Below, piece by piece: positions 1 through 8,066 of a stretch of 64,000 nt of DNA. Each line of letters opens with the position of its first letter. Positions within the stretch are counted from its first letter, which is position 1. The notes under the pieces were generated by a model. That model did not search any database and was not told where the DNA came from. It saw only the letters and a program-made list of their open reading frames with translations. This stretch comes from Nocardia caishijiensis NBRC 108228 (lineage in GTDB: Bacteria; Actinomycetota; Actinomycetes; Mycobacteriales; Mycobacteriaceae). The DNA is taken from contig NZ_BDBE01000025.1 in the NCBI RefSeq assembly GCF_001612825.1, positions 248,001 through 312,000 on the forward strand, read 5' to 3'. A program made the translations under genes and the position numbers.

Positions 1-249
1 GAGCAGCAGCGGCGCCAGCGACAGCGTCTGCCAGAACGCCGCGGCCGCCGACTTGGCGAAAATCGAGTTGTCCCAGCACTTGTGCGCGACCCGAACGACC
101 AGCCGCCACGCCGTCCGCGACCAGGACAGCCACCGCGCGTGTTCGCGCGGATGTTGCCCGCTGGGCACGGGTACGGCTACAGCGCCGCCCCGTCCCGGGG
201 TGGGCGGCGGGTACGCGGCATCGGTCGCGTCGGCCTCGTTGTCGCTCAT
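1..249 (-). CDS. YihY/BrkB-family membrane protein, N-terminal part only
   Basis: The reading frame starts at ATG 249 and runs off the left edge, leaving 83 residues. It has a Pro/Gly-rich cytoplasmic head, then DNSIFAKSAAAAFWQTLSLA, which is the conserved entry into the first membrane helix of YihY/BrkB proteins (formerly called ribonuclease BN). These are multi-pass inner-membrane proteins of uncertain function, now linked to envelope integrity. An in-frame ATG at 264 (MLDSD...) is an alternative start. Rv2707 of M. tuberculosis is a family member near sigA, so synteny agrees. It is transcribed divergently from the helicase at 417, and the two share the 250-416 promoter region. The family call is fairly secure despite truncation. 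Confidence 0.7.
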   Translation of the reverse strand, partial: MSDNEADATDAAYPPPTPGRGGAVAVPVPSGQHPREHARWLSWSRTAWRLVVRVAHKCWDNSIFAKSAAAAFWQTLSLAPLLL

Positions 250-403
250 GTCGCTGTCCAGCATCCCGCACCGATGTCGACCGTGGGGGACGGGACGAGC
301 ATCGTGTCGGTGGGTAACAGGTAAATGGCCGGTGACCTCGGCCGGGATGTGACGCCCGTCGCGCACGCCGCGTCGGTGTTGGCGACACGCCCTCCCGGGC
401 GGC

Positions 404-409
404 TAGGGT
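404..409 (+). promoter_or_regulatory. -10 element of a leaderless promoter
   Basis: TAGGGT lies 7 bases before the GTG at 417, the usual spacing for leaderless actinobacterial transcripts. It supports that GTG as both the transcription and translation start. Confidence 0.5.
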
Positions 410-416
410 CGTCTGC

Positions 417-2177
417 GTGACTGGGTCGGGTGGCGTCGCTGCGGCGAGAGAAGCGGGTACACCGGTCGATTCGGCGGCGGGTGGTGCCTCGGGTGGTTCC
501 CTGCGTGCGTGGCAGCGCCGTGCCCTGACGAAATACCTGGCCACCAGGCCGCGCGACTTCCTCGCGGTGGCCACGCCCGGCGCCGGTAAGACCACCTTCG
601 CGCTGCGGGTTGCCGCCGAGTTGCTGGCTGATCGGACGGTGGACCAGATCACCGTCGTCGCGCCGACCGAGCACCTCAAGCACCAGTGGGCCGCCTCGGC
701 GGCGCGCTCGGGGATCCAGCTCGACTCGCGCTTCTCCAACTCCACCGGCGGCACCTCCGGCGATTACCACGGTGTGGTCGTCACCTACGCGCAGGTCGCC
801 GCGCATCCCACCCGGCACCGTGTGCGCACCGAGAACCGCCGCACCCTGGTGATTCTCGACGAGATCCACCACGCGGGCGACGCCAAATCGTGGGGTGAGG
901 CCACCGAGGAGGCCTTCGGCGACGCCACCCGTCGTCTCGCCCTGACCGGAACGCCGTTCCGCAGCGACGATTCCAAGATCCCCTTCGTCACCTACGAACC
1001 CGACGAGTCCGGTTTCCCGAGGTCGCGTGCCGATCACTCCTACGGTTACGCCGACGCTCTCGCCGACGGCGTCGTGCGCCCCGTGGTGTTCCTCGCCTAT
1101 TCCGGTGACGCGCACTGGCGCGACAGCGCGGGCGAGGAGCACACTGCCCGCCTCGGTGAACCGCTCAGTGCCGAACAGACCGCGCGTGCCTGGCGCACCG
1201 CGCTCGACCCCGCCGGTGACTGGATCTCGGCGGTGCTGCGCGCGGCCGACACCCGGCTGCGGCAGCTGCGTTCCTCGGGCATTCCCGACGCGGGCGGCCT
1301 GGTCATCGCCACCGATCAGGAACGGGCCCGCGACTACGCCGAACTGCTGGAACACATCTCCGGTGAGCGCCCGGCGCTGGTGCTCTCCGACGACCCGCAG
1401 TCCTCGCAGCGCATCGGCGAGTTCGCGAGCAGCACCCAGCCGTGGATGGTCGCGGTGCGCATGGTGTCCGAAGGCGTCGACGTGCCGCGCCTTGCGGTGG
1501 GCGTGTACGCCACCAGCGCCTCGACGCCGCTGTACTTCGCCCAGGCCATCGGACGTTTCGTGCGTGCCCGCAGGCCGGGGGAGACCGCGAGCGTGTTTCT
1601 GCCGTCGGTGCCGGTCCTGCTCGATCTGGCCGCGCAGCTGGAGTTGCAGCGCGACCACGTGATCGGCAAACCGCACCGCGAGAAGAACGCCCTCGACGAC
1701 GAACTGCTCACCGAGGCGAACAAGACCAAGGACGAGCCGGGCGAGGAGGAGAAGTCCTTCGTCGCCCTGGCCGCCGACGCCGAACTCGACCAGGTGATCT
1801 ACGACGGATCCTCGTTCGGGACCGCCACCTTCGCGGGTAGCGACGAGGAAGCCGACTACCTCGGCATCCCCGGCCTGCTCGACGCCGATCAGATGCGCGC
1901 ACTGCTGCGTGACCGTCAGTCACGTCAGATCTCCGAACGCAGCGCCGCCGTCGCCGCACCGCAACCGGCCGCCGTGGCGGAGCGGGTGGCGACCTCGGAC
2001 AAGCTGGGTGAGTTGCGTCGCGAACTCAACAGCCTCGTCGCCATGCACCACCACCGCACCGGCAAGCCGCACGGCGTGATCCACGGCGAGCTCCGTCGCG
2101 AATGCGGTGGCCCGCCGACGGCTTTGGCCACCGCCGACCAGCTGACGGAACGCATCGCGGCGCTGCGCCGACGGTAG
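417..2177 (+). CDS. DEAD/DEAH-box superfamily 2 helicase
   Basis: A 586-residue putative ATP-dependent nucleic-acid translocase. Visible motifs: an upstream RAWQRRAL block, Walker A ATPGAGKTT (about residues 52-60), VVAPTEHLKHQW (motif Ia), LVILDEIHH (motif II, about 145-152), LALTGTPF (motif III, about 174-181), a second RecA-like domain with SEGVDVPRLAVGVYAT (motif V) and AQAIGRFVRAR (motif VI). The C-terminal ~150 residues are acidic, then carry a small helical segment with HHRTGKPHG, with no domain I can name. The layout resembles UvrB/ResIII-type DNA helicases. The start is the GTG with a leaderless -10 at 404. It stands alone, and its cellular role cannot be read from context. Confidence 0.85.
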   Translation: MTGSGGVAAAREAGTPVDSAAGGASGGSLRAWQRRALTKYLATRPRDFLAVATPGAGKTTFALRVAAELLADRTVDQITVVAPTEHLKHQWAASAARSGIQLDSRFSNSTGGTSGDYHGVVVTYAQVAAHPTRHRVRTENRRTLVILDEIHHAGDAKSWGEATEEAFGDATRRLALTGTPFRSDDSKIPFVTYEPDESGFPRSRADHSYGYADALADGVVRPVVFLAYSGDAHWRDSAGEEHTARLGEPLSAEQTARAWRTALDPAGDWISAVLRAADTRLRQLRSSGIPDAGGLVIATDQERARDYAELLEHISGERPALVLSDDPQSSQRIGEFASSTQPWMVAVRMVSEGVDVPRLAVGVYATSASTPLYFAQAIGRFVRARRPGETASVFLPSVPVLLDLAAQLELQRDHVIGKPHREKNALDDELLTEANKTKDEPGEEEKSFVALAADAELDQVIYDGSSFGTATFAGSDEEADYLGIPGLLDADQMRALLRDRQSRQISERSAAVAAPQPAAVAERVATSDKLGELRRELNSLVAMHHHRTGKPHGVIHGELRRECGGPPTALATADQLTERIAALRRR

Positions 2178-2213
2178 CGGTCCCGCGCGTGGGCGGTGCT
2201 CGGCTCGGCGGAT

Positions 2214-2819
2214 CTACGCCGCGCGGGCGGCGTCGAGAATGTCGAGGGCGGAGTCGGCGGCGGCGGTGAGTTCAGCGCGGCTCACGCCGTCTCGGGCCTG
2301 GACGGACAGCCCGTAAAGAACTGTGCTGAAGAACGCGGCGAGGGCCGTGGTGTCGGTGCCTGGTTTCAGATCGCCCTCGATCACGCCCCGCGCGAGGCGG
2401 GCACCGATGTCGGCCGCCGTGCGTCGACGTGCCTCGGTGAGGAACTCGCGCACCGAGGCATTGCGGGTGGTGTAGGTGGCGCCCGCGAGGACCACCATGC
2501 AGCCCTGCGGCAGGCCAGGATCGGTGTACATGGCGATGTTGTCGTGCAGCATCGCCGCGATCGCGGCGTAGGCGGTGGGTTCCTCGCGCAGCGCCCGTGC
2601 GGTGCGTGACCCCTCGGCGCGGCCGTAGAGTTCCACGGCTTCCCGGAACAGCGTCTCCTTGTCGCCGAACGCCGCGTAGAGGCTGGGTGAGTTGATGCCC
2701 ATGGCGGTGGTCAGGTCGTTCATCGATGCGCCCTCGTAGCCGCGTTCCCAGAACACCTCCATGGCTCGACGCAAGGCGAGGTCCCGGTCGAAGGCGCGGG
2801 GACGACCACGTTCTGCCAT
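2214..2819 (-). CDS. TetR/AcrR-family transcriptional regulator
   Basis: A 201-residue repressor. The N-terminal helix-turn-helix region (about residues 8-55) carries ALRRAMEVFWERGYEGASMN and SPSLYAAFGDKETLF, the standard TetR recognition block. The remainder is a helical ligand-binding and dimer domain whose ligand cannot be inferred. It is divergent from the SDR gene at 2969 across 149 bases. A perfect inverted repeat at 2841-2854 overlaps its own likely -10 (TATATT on the minus strand). This suggests autoregulation and probable control of the SDR. Confidence 0.88.
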   Translation of the reverse strand: MAERGRPRAFDRDLALRRAMEVFWERGYEGASMNDLTTAMGINSPSLYAAFGDKETLFREAVELYGRAEGSRTARALREEPTAYAAIAAMLHDNIAMYTDPGLPQGCMVVLAGATYTTRNASVREFLTEARRRTAADIGARLARGVIEGDLKPGTDTTALAAFFSTVLYGLSVQARDGVSRAELTAAADSALDILDAARAA

Positions 2820-2840
2820 GGGAAACCTTTCTGTGCCGAT

Positions 2841-2854
2841 CGGTAAATATACCG
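2841..2854. promoter_or_regulatory. candidate TetR operator palindrome
   Basis: CGGTA-AATA-TACCG is a perfect inverted repeat with 5-base arms, 21 bases upstream of the TetR start. It contains the minus-strand TATATT hexamer, so binding there would block the regulator's own promoter. A TTGACA at 2886-2891 on the plus strand may belong to the SDR promoter. No binding data; assignment is inference. Confidence 0.45.
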
Positions 2855-2968
2855 CGACGATGCGGGTCGCGCATTTCTGTGTCGATTGACAAGAAAAACC
2901 TTGACGAGGGGTGGCCAGATGCGCTTCGCTCGTTATGTATCGATCACTACAGAATTGGAGCAGCTTCC

Positions 2969-3706
2969 ATGCCGCACAGCACCACCGTCGCCCTGGTGAC
3001 CGGCGCCAGCCGGGGAATCGGCGCCGCCATCGCCCGCAAACTCGCGTCGACCGGCGCCGATGTGGCGTTCACCTATCAGCGCGACGAGGTCGCCGCGAAG
3101 ACCGTCGCCGCCGAGATCGAGGCCATGGGCAGGCGCGCTCTGCCGATCCGGGCCGACAGCGCCGACGCCGACGCCGTCGTCGCGGCGGTCGACCGGACCG
3201 CGCGCGAACTCGGCGGCCTGCACGTGCTGGTGAACAACGCGGGCATCTTCCCGGCCAAGCCGTACGCGGAGTTCACCCTCGCCGAGATCGATCACGCGCT
3301 CGCCGTCCACGCCAGGGCGCCCTTCGTCGCGGGCCAGGCCGCGCTCGCCCATCTCGGCGACGGTGGGCGCATCATCTCCATCGGCTCGAACCTCACCGAC
3401 CGCGCGCTGTTCGACGGCCTCGCCCTCTACAACCTGAGCAAGTCGGCGCTCAACGGCTACACCAAGGCGCTGGCCAGGGAACTCGGTCCGCGCGGTATCA
3501 CCGTCAACCTCGTCCAACCCGGCCCCACCGACACCGACATGAACCCGGCCGCCGGTGATCACGCCCACACTCAGCGAGAGTTCAACGCGCTCGGCCGTTT
3601 CGGCGCCCCGGACGACATCGCCGACCTGGTCGCCTTCCTGGCTGGACCGTCCGCTCGCACCATCACCGGGGCGATCATCACCGCCGACGGCGGAACCAAC
3701 GCCTGA
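2969..3706 (+). CDS. SDR-family NAD(P)-dependent oxidoreductase
   Basis: A 245-residue classical short-chain dehydrogenase/reductase. It has the cofactor motif TGASRGIG (residues 11-18), NNAG near residue 89, a Ser in IISIGSN, and the catalytic Y-x-x-x-K in LYNLSKSAL (Tyr about 154, Lys about 158). It ends with the typical GAIITADGG segment. It probably reduces a carbonyl or oxidises an alcohol, but the substrate is unknown. ATG 2969 follows a weak GGAG, and homology begins right there (TVALVTGAS). A longer in-frame start at 2726 would overlap the divergent TetR gene and is unlikely. Divergence from the TetR gene suggests it is the regulated target. Confidence 0.88.
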   Translation: MPHSTTVALVTGASRGIGAAIARKLASTGADVAFTYQRDEVAAKTVAAEIEAMGRRALPIRADSADADAVVAAVDRTARELGGLHVLVNNAGIFPAKPYAEFTLAEIDHALAVHARAPFVAGQAALAHLGDGGRIISIGSNLTDRALFDGLALYNLSKSALNGYTKALARELGPRGITVNLVQPGPTDTDMNPAAGDHAHTQREFNALGRFGAPDDIADLVAFLAGPSARTITGAIITADGGTNA

Positions 3707-3757
3707 CTCGGGCACACCGCACCCCCGCCGACGAGCTCGGAAACACCTGAGGACGTG

Positions 3758-4306
3758 TCAGCTCGTGAGGCTGAAGAAGCGAGCGGGATCGAGGGTGTTC
3801 ACAGGGGTCCAGGGCGACTCGGCGACGGGCGTCTCCGAGCCGTGAGCGGCATCGAAACAGCCCTGCAATTCCAACGCGAGGCGCGGGTTCTCGTCCACCT
3901 GGCGGGCGATCGTGTAGAGCACCGCGAGCACGTGGAGACAGCGCGCGGTGCGCGCGGAGCAGGAGCAATCGGTGCTGACCACGGTGGGGGCGGGGGAGTG
4001 GCCCGCGTCGAGCAGGGCGCGGTGCATGTCGTCGGTGACGACGGTGGCATCGGGAATCACCCGCTCGATCGCGGTCACCGCCGCCCGCGACAGCGGCGCC
4101 ACCTCCACGTGGGCGACGGAGGCCTGTCCGCCGCGATGCAGATGCGCGCGCACCGTGCGACCCTCGATCTCGGTGCGCACCCCGTTGTTGCGGGCGATGC
4201 TGCGGGCGCGCGGCAACAACGGTTCGGGACGGGTCTGGCGCAGCGGTTCGGCCAGCCGCACCCAGTCCTTGCCCCACGGGGTGTAGCCGAATTCGTTGTC
4301 CGCCAT
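3758..4306 (-). CDS. SWIM zinc-finger protein
   Basis: A 182-residue protein with the SWIM signature CxCx6CxH in DCSCSARTARCLH, a zinc-binding module for DNA or protein contact. Its ATG overlaps the stop of the SNF2 helicase by one base (TGATG), so the pair is translationally coupled. SWIM proteins next to SNF2 helicases are a recurrent actinobacterial pairing, and the two probably work as one DNA-remodelling complex. It opens with MADNEFGYTPWGKDWVRL, also typical of these partner proteins. The exact role is unknown. Confidence 0.82.
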   Translation of the reverse strand: MADNEFGYTPWGKDWVRLAEPLRQTRPEPLLPRARSIARNNGVRTEIEGRTVRAHLHRGGQASVAHVEVAPLSRAAVTAIERVIPDATVVTDDMHRALLDAGHSPAPTVVSTDCSCSARTARCLHVLAVLYTIARQVDENPRLALELQGCFDAAHGSETPVAESPWTPVNTLDPARFFSLTS

Positions 4307-6078
4307 CAGTTCTCTCGCTTCCGTCGCAGGATGTCGACGAGCGCGTCGTCGTCGAGGCGGGCCAGTTCGGCGATGCCCGCGGCATCGGACAGGTCGGTGA
4401 GGGCCGACTTGCGGGTGTGCATGGCGGCGATGTGTTCCTCCACCGTCGTCGCACTGGTGAGCGTGGTGACGGTGACCGTGCGCGTCTGCCCGATGCGGTG
4501 GGCCCGGTCCGAGGCCTGCGCCTCCACCGCGGGGTTCCACCACCGATCGAAATGGATCACGTCGGCGGCCCGGGTGAGGGTGAGACCGGTACCCGCGGCG
4601 CGCAGGCTCAGGACGAGAACCGGTGGGCCCTGCGGTGTTTGGAAGGTGCGAACGATGTCGGCGCGTTGATCGACGTCGAGTCCGCCGTGGAAGAACGGCG
4701 CCTCGACGCCGAACTGTTCGGCGAGATGACGCACCAGTAGTTCGCCGGTCTCCCGGTACTGGGTGAAGATCAGGGTCGGGTCACCGGTGTCGAGGTTGAT
4801 CGCGACGATGTCGGTGCACAGATCGAGTTTGCCTGAGCGCCCGGTCAACTCGCCCAGCTCGCCGGTGACCAATCCCGGATGGTTGCACACCTGTTTGAGG
4901 TGGGTGAGTGCCGCGAGCACCCGGCCCTGACGTTGCAGGCCCGAGCCGAAGCCCTCGTCCACGGCGTCGGCGAGCACCGCGTCGTAGACCTTCTCCTGCT
5001 CCGGTGTGAGGTCGCACAGCAGGTCGCTGTGGATCTTCGCCGGGAGCGAGGCGGCCACCTGAATCTTCTTGCGGCCCAGCAGCACCGGTTCCACCGCGTC
5101 GCGCAACCGCGCGGCCGCGTCGGCCGAGCCGTCCTCGATGGGGCGGACGAACCGGCGCCGGAACTGGGTGCGGTGCGCGAACAATCGGGGCACCGTGAGG
5201 TTCAGCAACGCGAACAGTTCGTCGAGATGGTTCTCCACCGGGGTACCAGTCAGCGCGACCCTCGCGTCGGCGGGCACGGCGCGCGCGGCCCGCGACACCT
5301 GGGTGCGCGGATTCTTCAACGCCTGTGCTTCGTCGAAGACCACGGTGGCCCACTGTGTTCCGGTGAGGGCCGACCCGTGCAGGCGCAGCGTCGGATATCC
5401 GGTGACCACCACCGTCCCCGCGGCGGCGGGTACCGCACCGCCGCGCCACGACACCACCCGCGATCCCGGCGCGAACCGGGCGATCTCGTGCACCCAGTTC
5501 CCCACCAGCGAGGTCGGACACACCACGAGCTGGGGCCCGTCGGCGCGACCCCGCAGAAACCCGATCGTCTGCACGGTCTTGCCGAGGCCCATCTCGTCGG
5601 CGAGCACCGCCCCGCCGTACGCCGCGACGGTCTCCCGCAACCACCCGACACCACGCACCTGATACGGGCGAAGTGTCGCCTCGAGCATTCCGGCGAGCTC
5701 GGAGACCGCGGCCTCGGTCTCCCGGGCCACGCGCAGCGCCCGCGCGGCGGACACCACCGAGGTCCCCACCGCATTGGGCACCGCGTGCGCCGCGATCGGC
5801 AGCTCGACCTCCGGCGCGCCCGCCTCGGGGTGCCCACGGTCTTCGCCCGAGGCGCGGGCCTCGTCGAGGAGCAGGCGCCAAGCCAGGGCCGAGGGCGCCA
5901 GCTCGGCGACGGGCAGCGCACGCAACTGCGACGACGACACCACCGAGGACGGCACCTCGACGGGCTCGAGCGCGTGTCGCTCGCCGACCGGGAGCGCGAG
6001 CGTCAACGTTTCGGCATCCCCGACCCCGGTGGGCGGACGTCCGGCACCGAGCCCACCCCAGGTCCACAGGGCGAACAA
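4306..6078 (-). CDS. SNF2-family (HelZ-like) helicase, short form
   Basis: A Swi2/Snf2 ATPase. The helicase core shows LRPYQVRGVGWL, Walker A ADEMGLGKTVQ, DEAQ in VVFDEAQALKN, LTGTPVEN, then the C-terminal half with LSLRAAGTGLTLTRA and RAHRIGQTR. M. tuberculosis HelZ (Rv2101) is about 1,000 residues; this frame gives only 590, with a much-shortened region ahead of the core. The first accepted start codon is TTG 6078, yet residues before it (IQATYLPDRH) match the family N-terminus. The frame is open to a stop at 6151-6153 with no ATG, GTG or TTG in between. CTG 6117, just after GAGGAG, is a possible true start. Coupled to the SWIM gene. Confidence 0.85.
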   Translation of the reverse strand: MFALWTWGGLGAGRPPTGVGDAETLTLALPVGERHALEPVEVPSSVVSSSQLRALPVAELAPSALAWRLLLDEARASGEDRGHPEAGAPEVELPIAAHAVPNAVGTSVVSAARALRVARETEAAVSELAGMLEATLRPYQVRGVGWLRETVAAYGGAVLADEMGLGKTVQTIGFLRGRADGPQLVVCPTSLVGNWVHEIARFAPGSRVVSWRGGAVPAAAGTVVVTGYPTLRLHGSALTGTQWATVVFDEAQALKNPRTQVSRAARAVPADARVALTGTPVENHLDELFALLNLTVPRLFAHRTQFRRRFVRPIEDGSADAAARLRDAVEPVLLGRKKIQVAASLPAKIHSDLLCDLTPEQEKVYDAVLADAVDEGFGSGLQRQGRVLAALTHLKQVCNHPGLVTGELGELTGRSGKLDLCTDIVAINLDTGDPTLIFTQYRETGELLVRHLAEQFGVEAPFFHGGLDVDQRADIVRTFQTPQGPPVLVLSLRAAGTGLTLTRAADVIHFDRWWNPAVEAQASDRAHRIGQTRTVTVTTLTSATTVEEHIAAMHTRKSALTDLSDAAGIAELARLDDDALVDILRRKREN

Positions 6079-6158
6079 ATGACGATCGGGCAGATAGGTG
6101 GCCTGGATGGCGGGCAGGACATTCTCCTCTGATCGAGCAGTGCGAACAGCCTATTAAC

Positions 6159-6169
6159 GTACACTGTAC
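6159..6169. promoter_or_regulatory. candidate operator palindrome between SNF2 and TetR genes
   Basis: GTACA-C-TGTAC is a perfect inverted repeat centred 45 bases before the TetR start at 6209. It overlaps a possible plus-strand -10 (TACACT, 6160-6165). It is a likely autoregulatory site for the TetR protein and could also affect the divergent helicase. Inference only. Confidence 0.45.
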
Positions 6170-6208
6170 TGAATTTGTTCCCGACCGCCGGAAGGAAGGA
6201 ACCGCTTC

Positions 6209-6961
6209 GTGCCGACCGACGGCAACCCCACCGAGCAGGCCGCCCGGATCGTGCGACTGCTGTGGCGGCACTCCCTGCCCGCCAAGCCCGGTGCTCGCGG
6301 CCCCAAACCCGGCCTCACCGTCGACGCGGTGGTCGCCGCGGGCATCGCGCTGGCGGACCGGGAGGGCATCGACAAGCTGACGATCCGCGCGGTGGCCGCC
6401 GCCCTCGACGTTCGGGCCATGAGCATCTACACCTACGTGCCGAGCAAGGAGGCGCTGCTGGTGCTGATGGTGGACGCCGTCGCCGCCGAGGACGCGCCGA
6501 TCCCCGCCGACCTTCCGATCCGCGACCGCATGATCGCCCTCGCCGCCGCCATCCGCGCCGAACTCCTCGCCCATCCGTGGCTGCTCGAGGTGTCGCCGTG
6601 GCGTCAGGTCCTCGGCCCGGCGAGGATGCGCCGGTTCGAGAACCAGCTGCGTGCCATCGACGGCGCGGGCCTGTCGGATCTGGCGATGGACCGGGCCATC
6701 GCGGTGCTCACCGACTTCGCCACCGGCAACGCCCGCCTCGCCGTCGCCGCGGCGGGCGCGGCCGACCAGCTCAGCGACGCCGACTGGTGGCGGGTCCACG
6801 GCCCACTGCTGGCCGAGGTGGTGCCGGTCGACGACTTCCCGCTCGCTTCACGCGTGGGCGCCACGGCTGGCGAGCACTACCAGGCGCCCGCCGACCCCGA
6901 CGGTGCCTTCGCCTACGGTGTCGCGACGCTGGTCGACGGCATCCTCGCCGACCACGTCTGA
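6209..6961 (+). CDS. TetR-family regulator with a long C-terminal domain
   Basis: A 250-residue repressor. The DNA-binding part lies unusually late (about residues 40-90): TVDAVVAAGIALADREG, LTIRAVAAALDVRAMSIYTY, then VPSKEALLVLMVDAV. The C-terminal domain (WLLEVSPWRQVLGP..., ...DDFPLAS...) resembles the TetR class typified by the tetracycline repressor. GTG 6209 is preceded by GGAAGGAAGG. Divergent from the SNF2/SWIM operon and followed by a strong terminator, so it is monocistronic. Its ligand is unknown. Confidence 0.87.
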   Translation: MPTDGNPTEQAARIVRLLWRHSLPAKPGARGPKPGLTVDAVVAAGIALADREGIDKLTIRAVAAALDVRAMSIYTYVPSKEALLVLMVDAVAAEDAPIPADLPIRDRMIALAAAIRAELLAHPWLLEVSPWRQVLGPARMRRFENQLRAIDGAGLSDLAMDRAIAVLTDFATGNARLAVAAAGAADQLSDADWWRVHGPLLAEVVPVDDFPLASRVGATAGEHYQAPADPDGAFAYGVATLVDGILADHV

Positions 6962-6975
6962 GTCCGGATACCACA

Positions 6976-7015
6976 ACAGCGGGCGCCGGAGTCCGGTCGC
7001 CCGCTGTCGGGGTTT
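6976..7015 (+). terminator. intrinsic terminator after the TetR gene
   Basis: A 10-base stem (6976-6985 with 6998-7007, ACAGCGGGCG/CGCCCGCTGT) closes a 12-base loop and is followed by GGGGTTTTC. Confidence 0.7.
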
Positions 7016-7057
7016 TCTGTTGTCTGATGTTGTTGTGTTCGGACGCGAGAGGAGTGG

Positions 7058-7252
7058 TCAGAGAGCGGGAGCCGATTCCGTGTCGATCACGGCTTCGAGC
7101 TCGCGCAAGCGGTCCATGTGTTCATTCGCGTGGTGCTGGCAGAAGAGCAACTCGCCACCCGCGGGAAGAACGGCACGCACTCGGGCAGCCGCCCCGCAAC
7201 GATCGCAACGATCGACCGCGGTCAGTGGGGTGCTGGTCAGGGTTCCTGGCAT
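7058..7252 (-). CDS. small zinc-ribbon protein (DUF7455-like)
   Basis: A 64-residue protein with a CDRCG pair near residue 16 and a CQHH pair near residue 38, likely one zinc site. The pattern of a Cys pair, AAARVRAVLPAGGELLFC and HANEH matches a small family often found near sigA in mycolata. The ATG at 7252 begins MPGTLTSTPLTAVDRCD. Function unknown. Confidence 0.72.
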   Translation of the reverse strand: MPGTLTSTPLTAVDRCDRCGAAARVRAVLPAGGELLFCQHHANEHMDRLRELEAVIDTESAPAL

Positions 7253-7657
7253 GACTCCTCCGTCCCGGCTCCCGGCGCTACGTGGCCGTTCGCCTAGGTG
7301 TGGGCCCCGTGGTCACTCCACGTGGCTCGCGTCCGCTACTTCCCAGCAGTGGTACGACTACTCTGTCAGACGTTCGGGGTTCAGGCTTTGTTCCCGGAAG
7401 TGAATCTTTGTGTTTTCGATAACACGACCTGCGGTTTCGCTGAAAGCGAACACCTGCCGGTCGCCGGTCTCGAGTACCCACCGATCACCCGTGGCGCCGT
7501 TTCCCACCTCCTGCTCGATCCCGTCACTCACCGACTGTGTCGCTCGCTGTGGTGTTGCTCGTTACGCCACGAGCCCGATCACCACCGCGCCGCCACACCG
7601 CCCACTGTGTGACAGGGTCTTCACCGTCCGAACCTGTTGTCTACCCGGAGATTACCC
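7253..7657. other. intergenic region, no convincing gene
   Basis: 405 bases between divergent genes. Two small hairpins are visible: GTGTT-ttcgat-AACAC at about 7410-7425 and TTCGCT-gaa-AGCGAA at about 7435-7449. Short reading frames here lack ribosome sites and recognisable motifs. It must hold the promoters of both neighbours. Confidence 0.4.
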
Positions 7658-8047
7658 GTGATATCCGACACTCACACGCTTGTTCACCTGTGTTCTTCCC
7701 AAGAGTGGCAACAATTCGCGCACGACGGGCACCGTCGTCCGCCGTCGCTGGCCGAGAGCGGCTTCGTGCACCTGTCCACCCCCGAGCAGGTGCGGCTGCC
7801 CGCGAACCGCCTCTTCGCGGGTCGGACGGATCTGGTGTTGCTGTGGCTGGACCCGGCCCGACTCGCGTCGCCGCTGAACTGGGAGCCGGGAGTGCCGGGC
7901 GACCCGGAATCGATGCTGTTCCCGCACTTGTACGGACCGCTCCCGGCAGCGGCAGTGCTCGAGGTTTCGCCCTATCTGCCCGGTCCCGACGGCGTGTTCC
8001 ATACCCCACGCCGACCGGGAGTGGCACAGGACACAGCGCAGCGGTAG
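7658..8047 (+). CDS. DUF952 family protein
   Basis: About 129 residues. The family pattern is clear: LVHLCSSQEWQQF at the N-terminus, then RRPPSLAESGFVHLSTPEQV, LVLLWLDPARL, LFPHLYGPLP and a closing PGPDGVFHT. DUF952 proteins have a small compact fold that resembles ADP-ribosyltransferases, but no activity is established. GTG 7658 has GGAG 7 bases upstream; a TTG at 7637 is a longer alternative. It precedes the TrkA-C gene by 19 bases, but that gene has its own promoter. Confidence 0.82.
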   Translation: MISDTHTLVHLCSSQEWQQFAHDGHRRPPSLAESGFVHLSTPEQVRLPANRLFAGRTDLVLLWLDPARLASPLNWEPGVPGDPESMLFPHLYGPLPAAAVLEVSPYLPGPDGVFHTPRRPGVAQDTAQR

Positions 8048-8054
8048 ACGGGGC

Positions 8055-8060
8055 TATCGT
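8055..8060 (+). promoter_or_regulatory. -10 element of a leaderless promoter
   Basis: TATCGT lies 6 bases before GTG 8067. It starts the antiporter operon independently of the DUF952 gene. Confidence 0.55.
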
Positions 8061-8066
8061 TGATAT

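Noticed and set aside
4781..6799. A 672-codon minus-strand frame over the SNF2 helicase and TetR genes
   Set aside because: It crosses two well-supported genes in another frame and has low-complexity Arg/Gly text.
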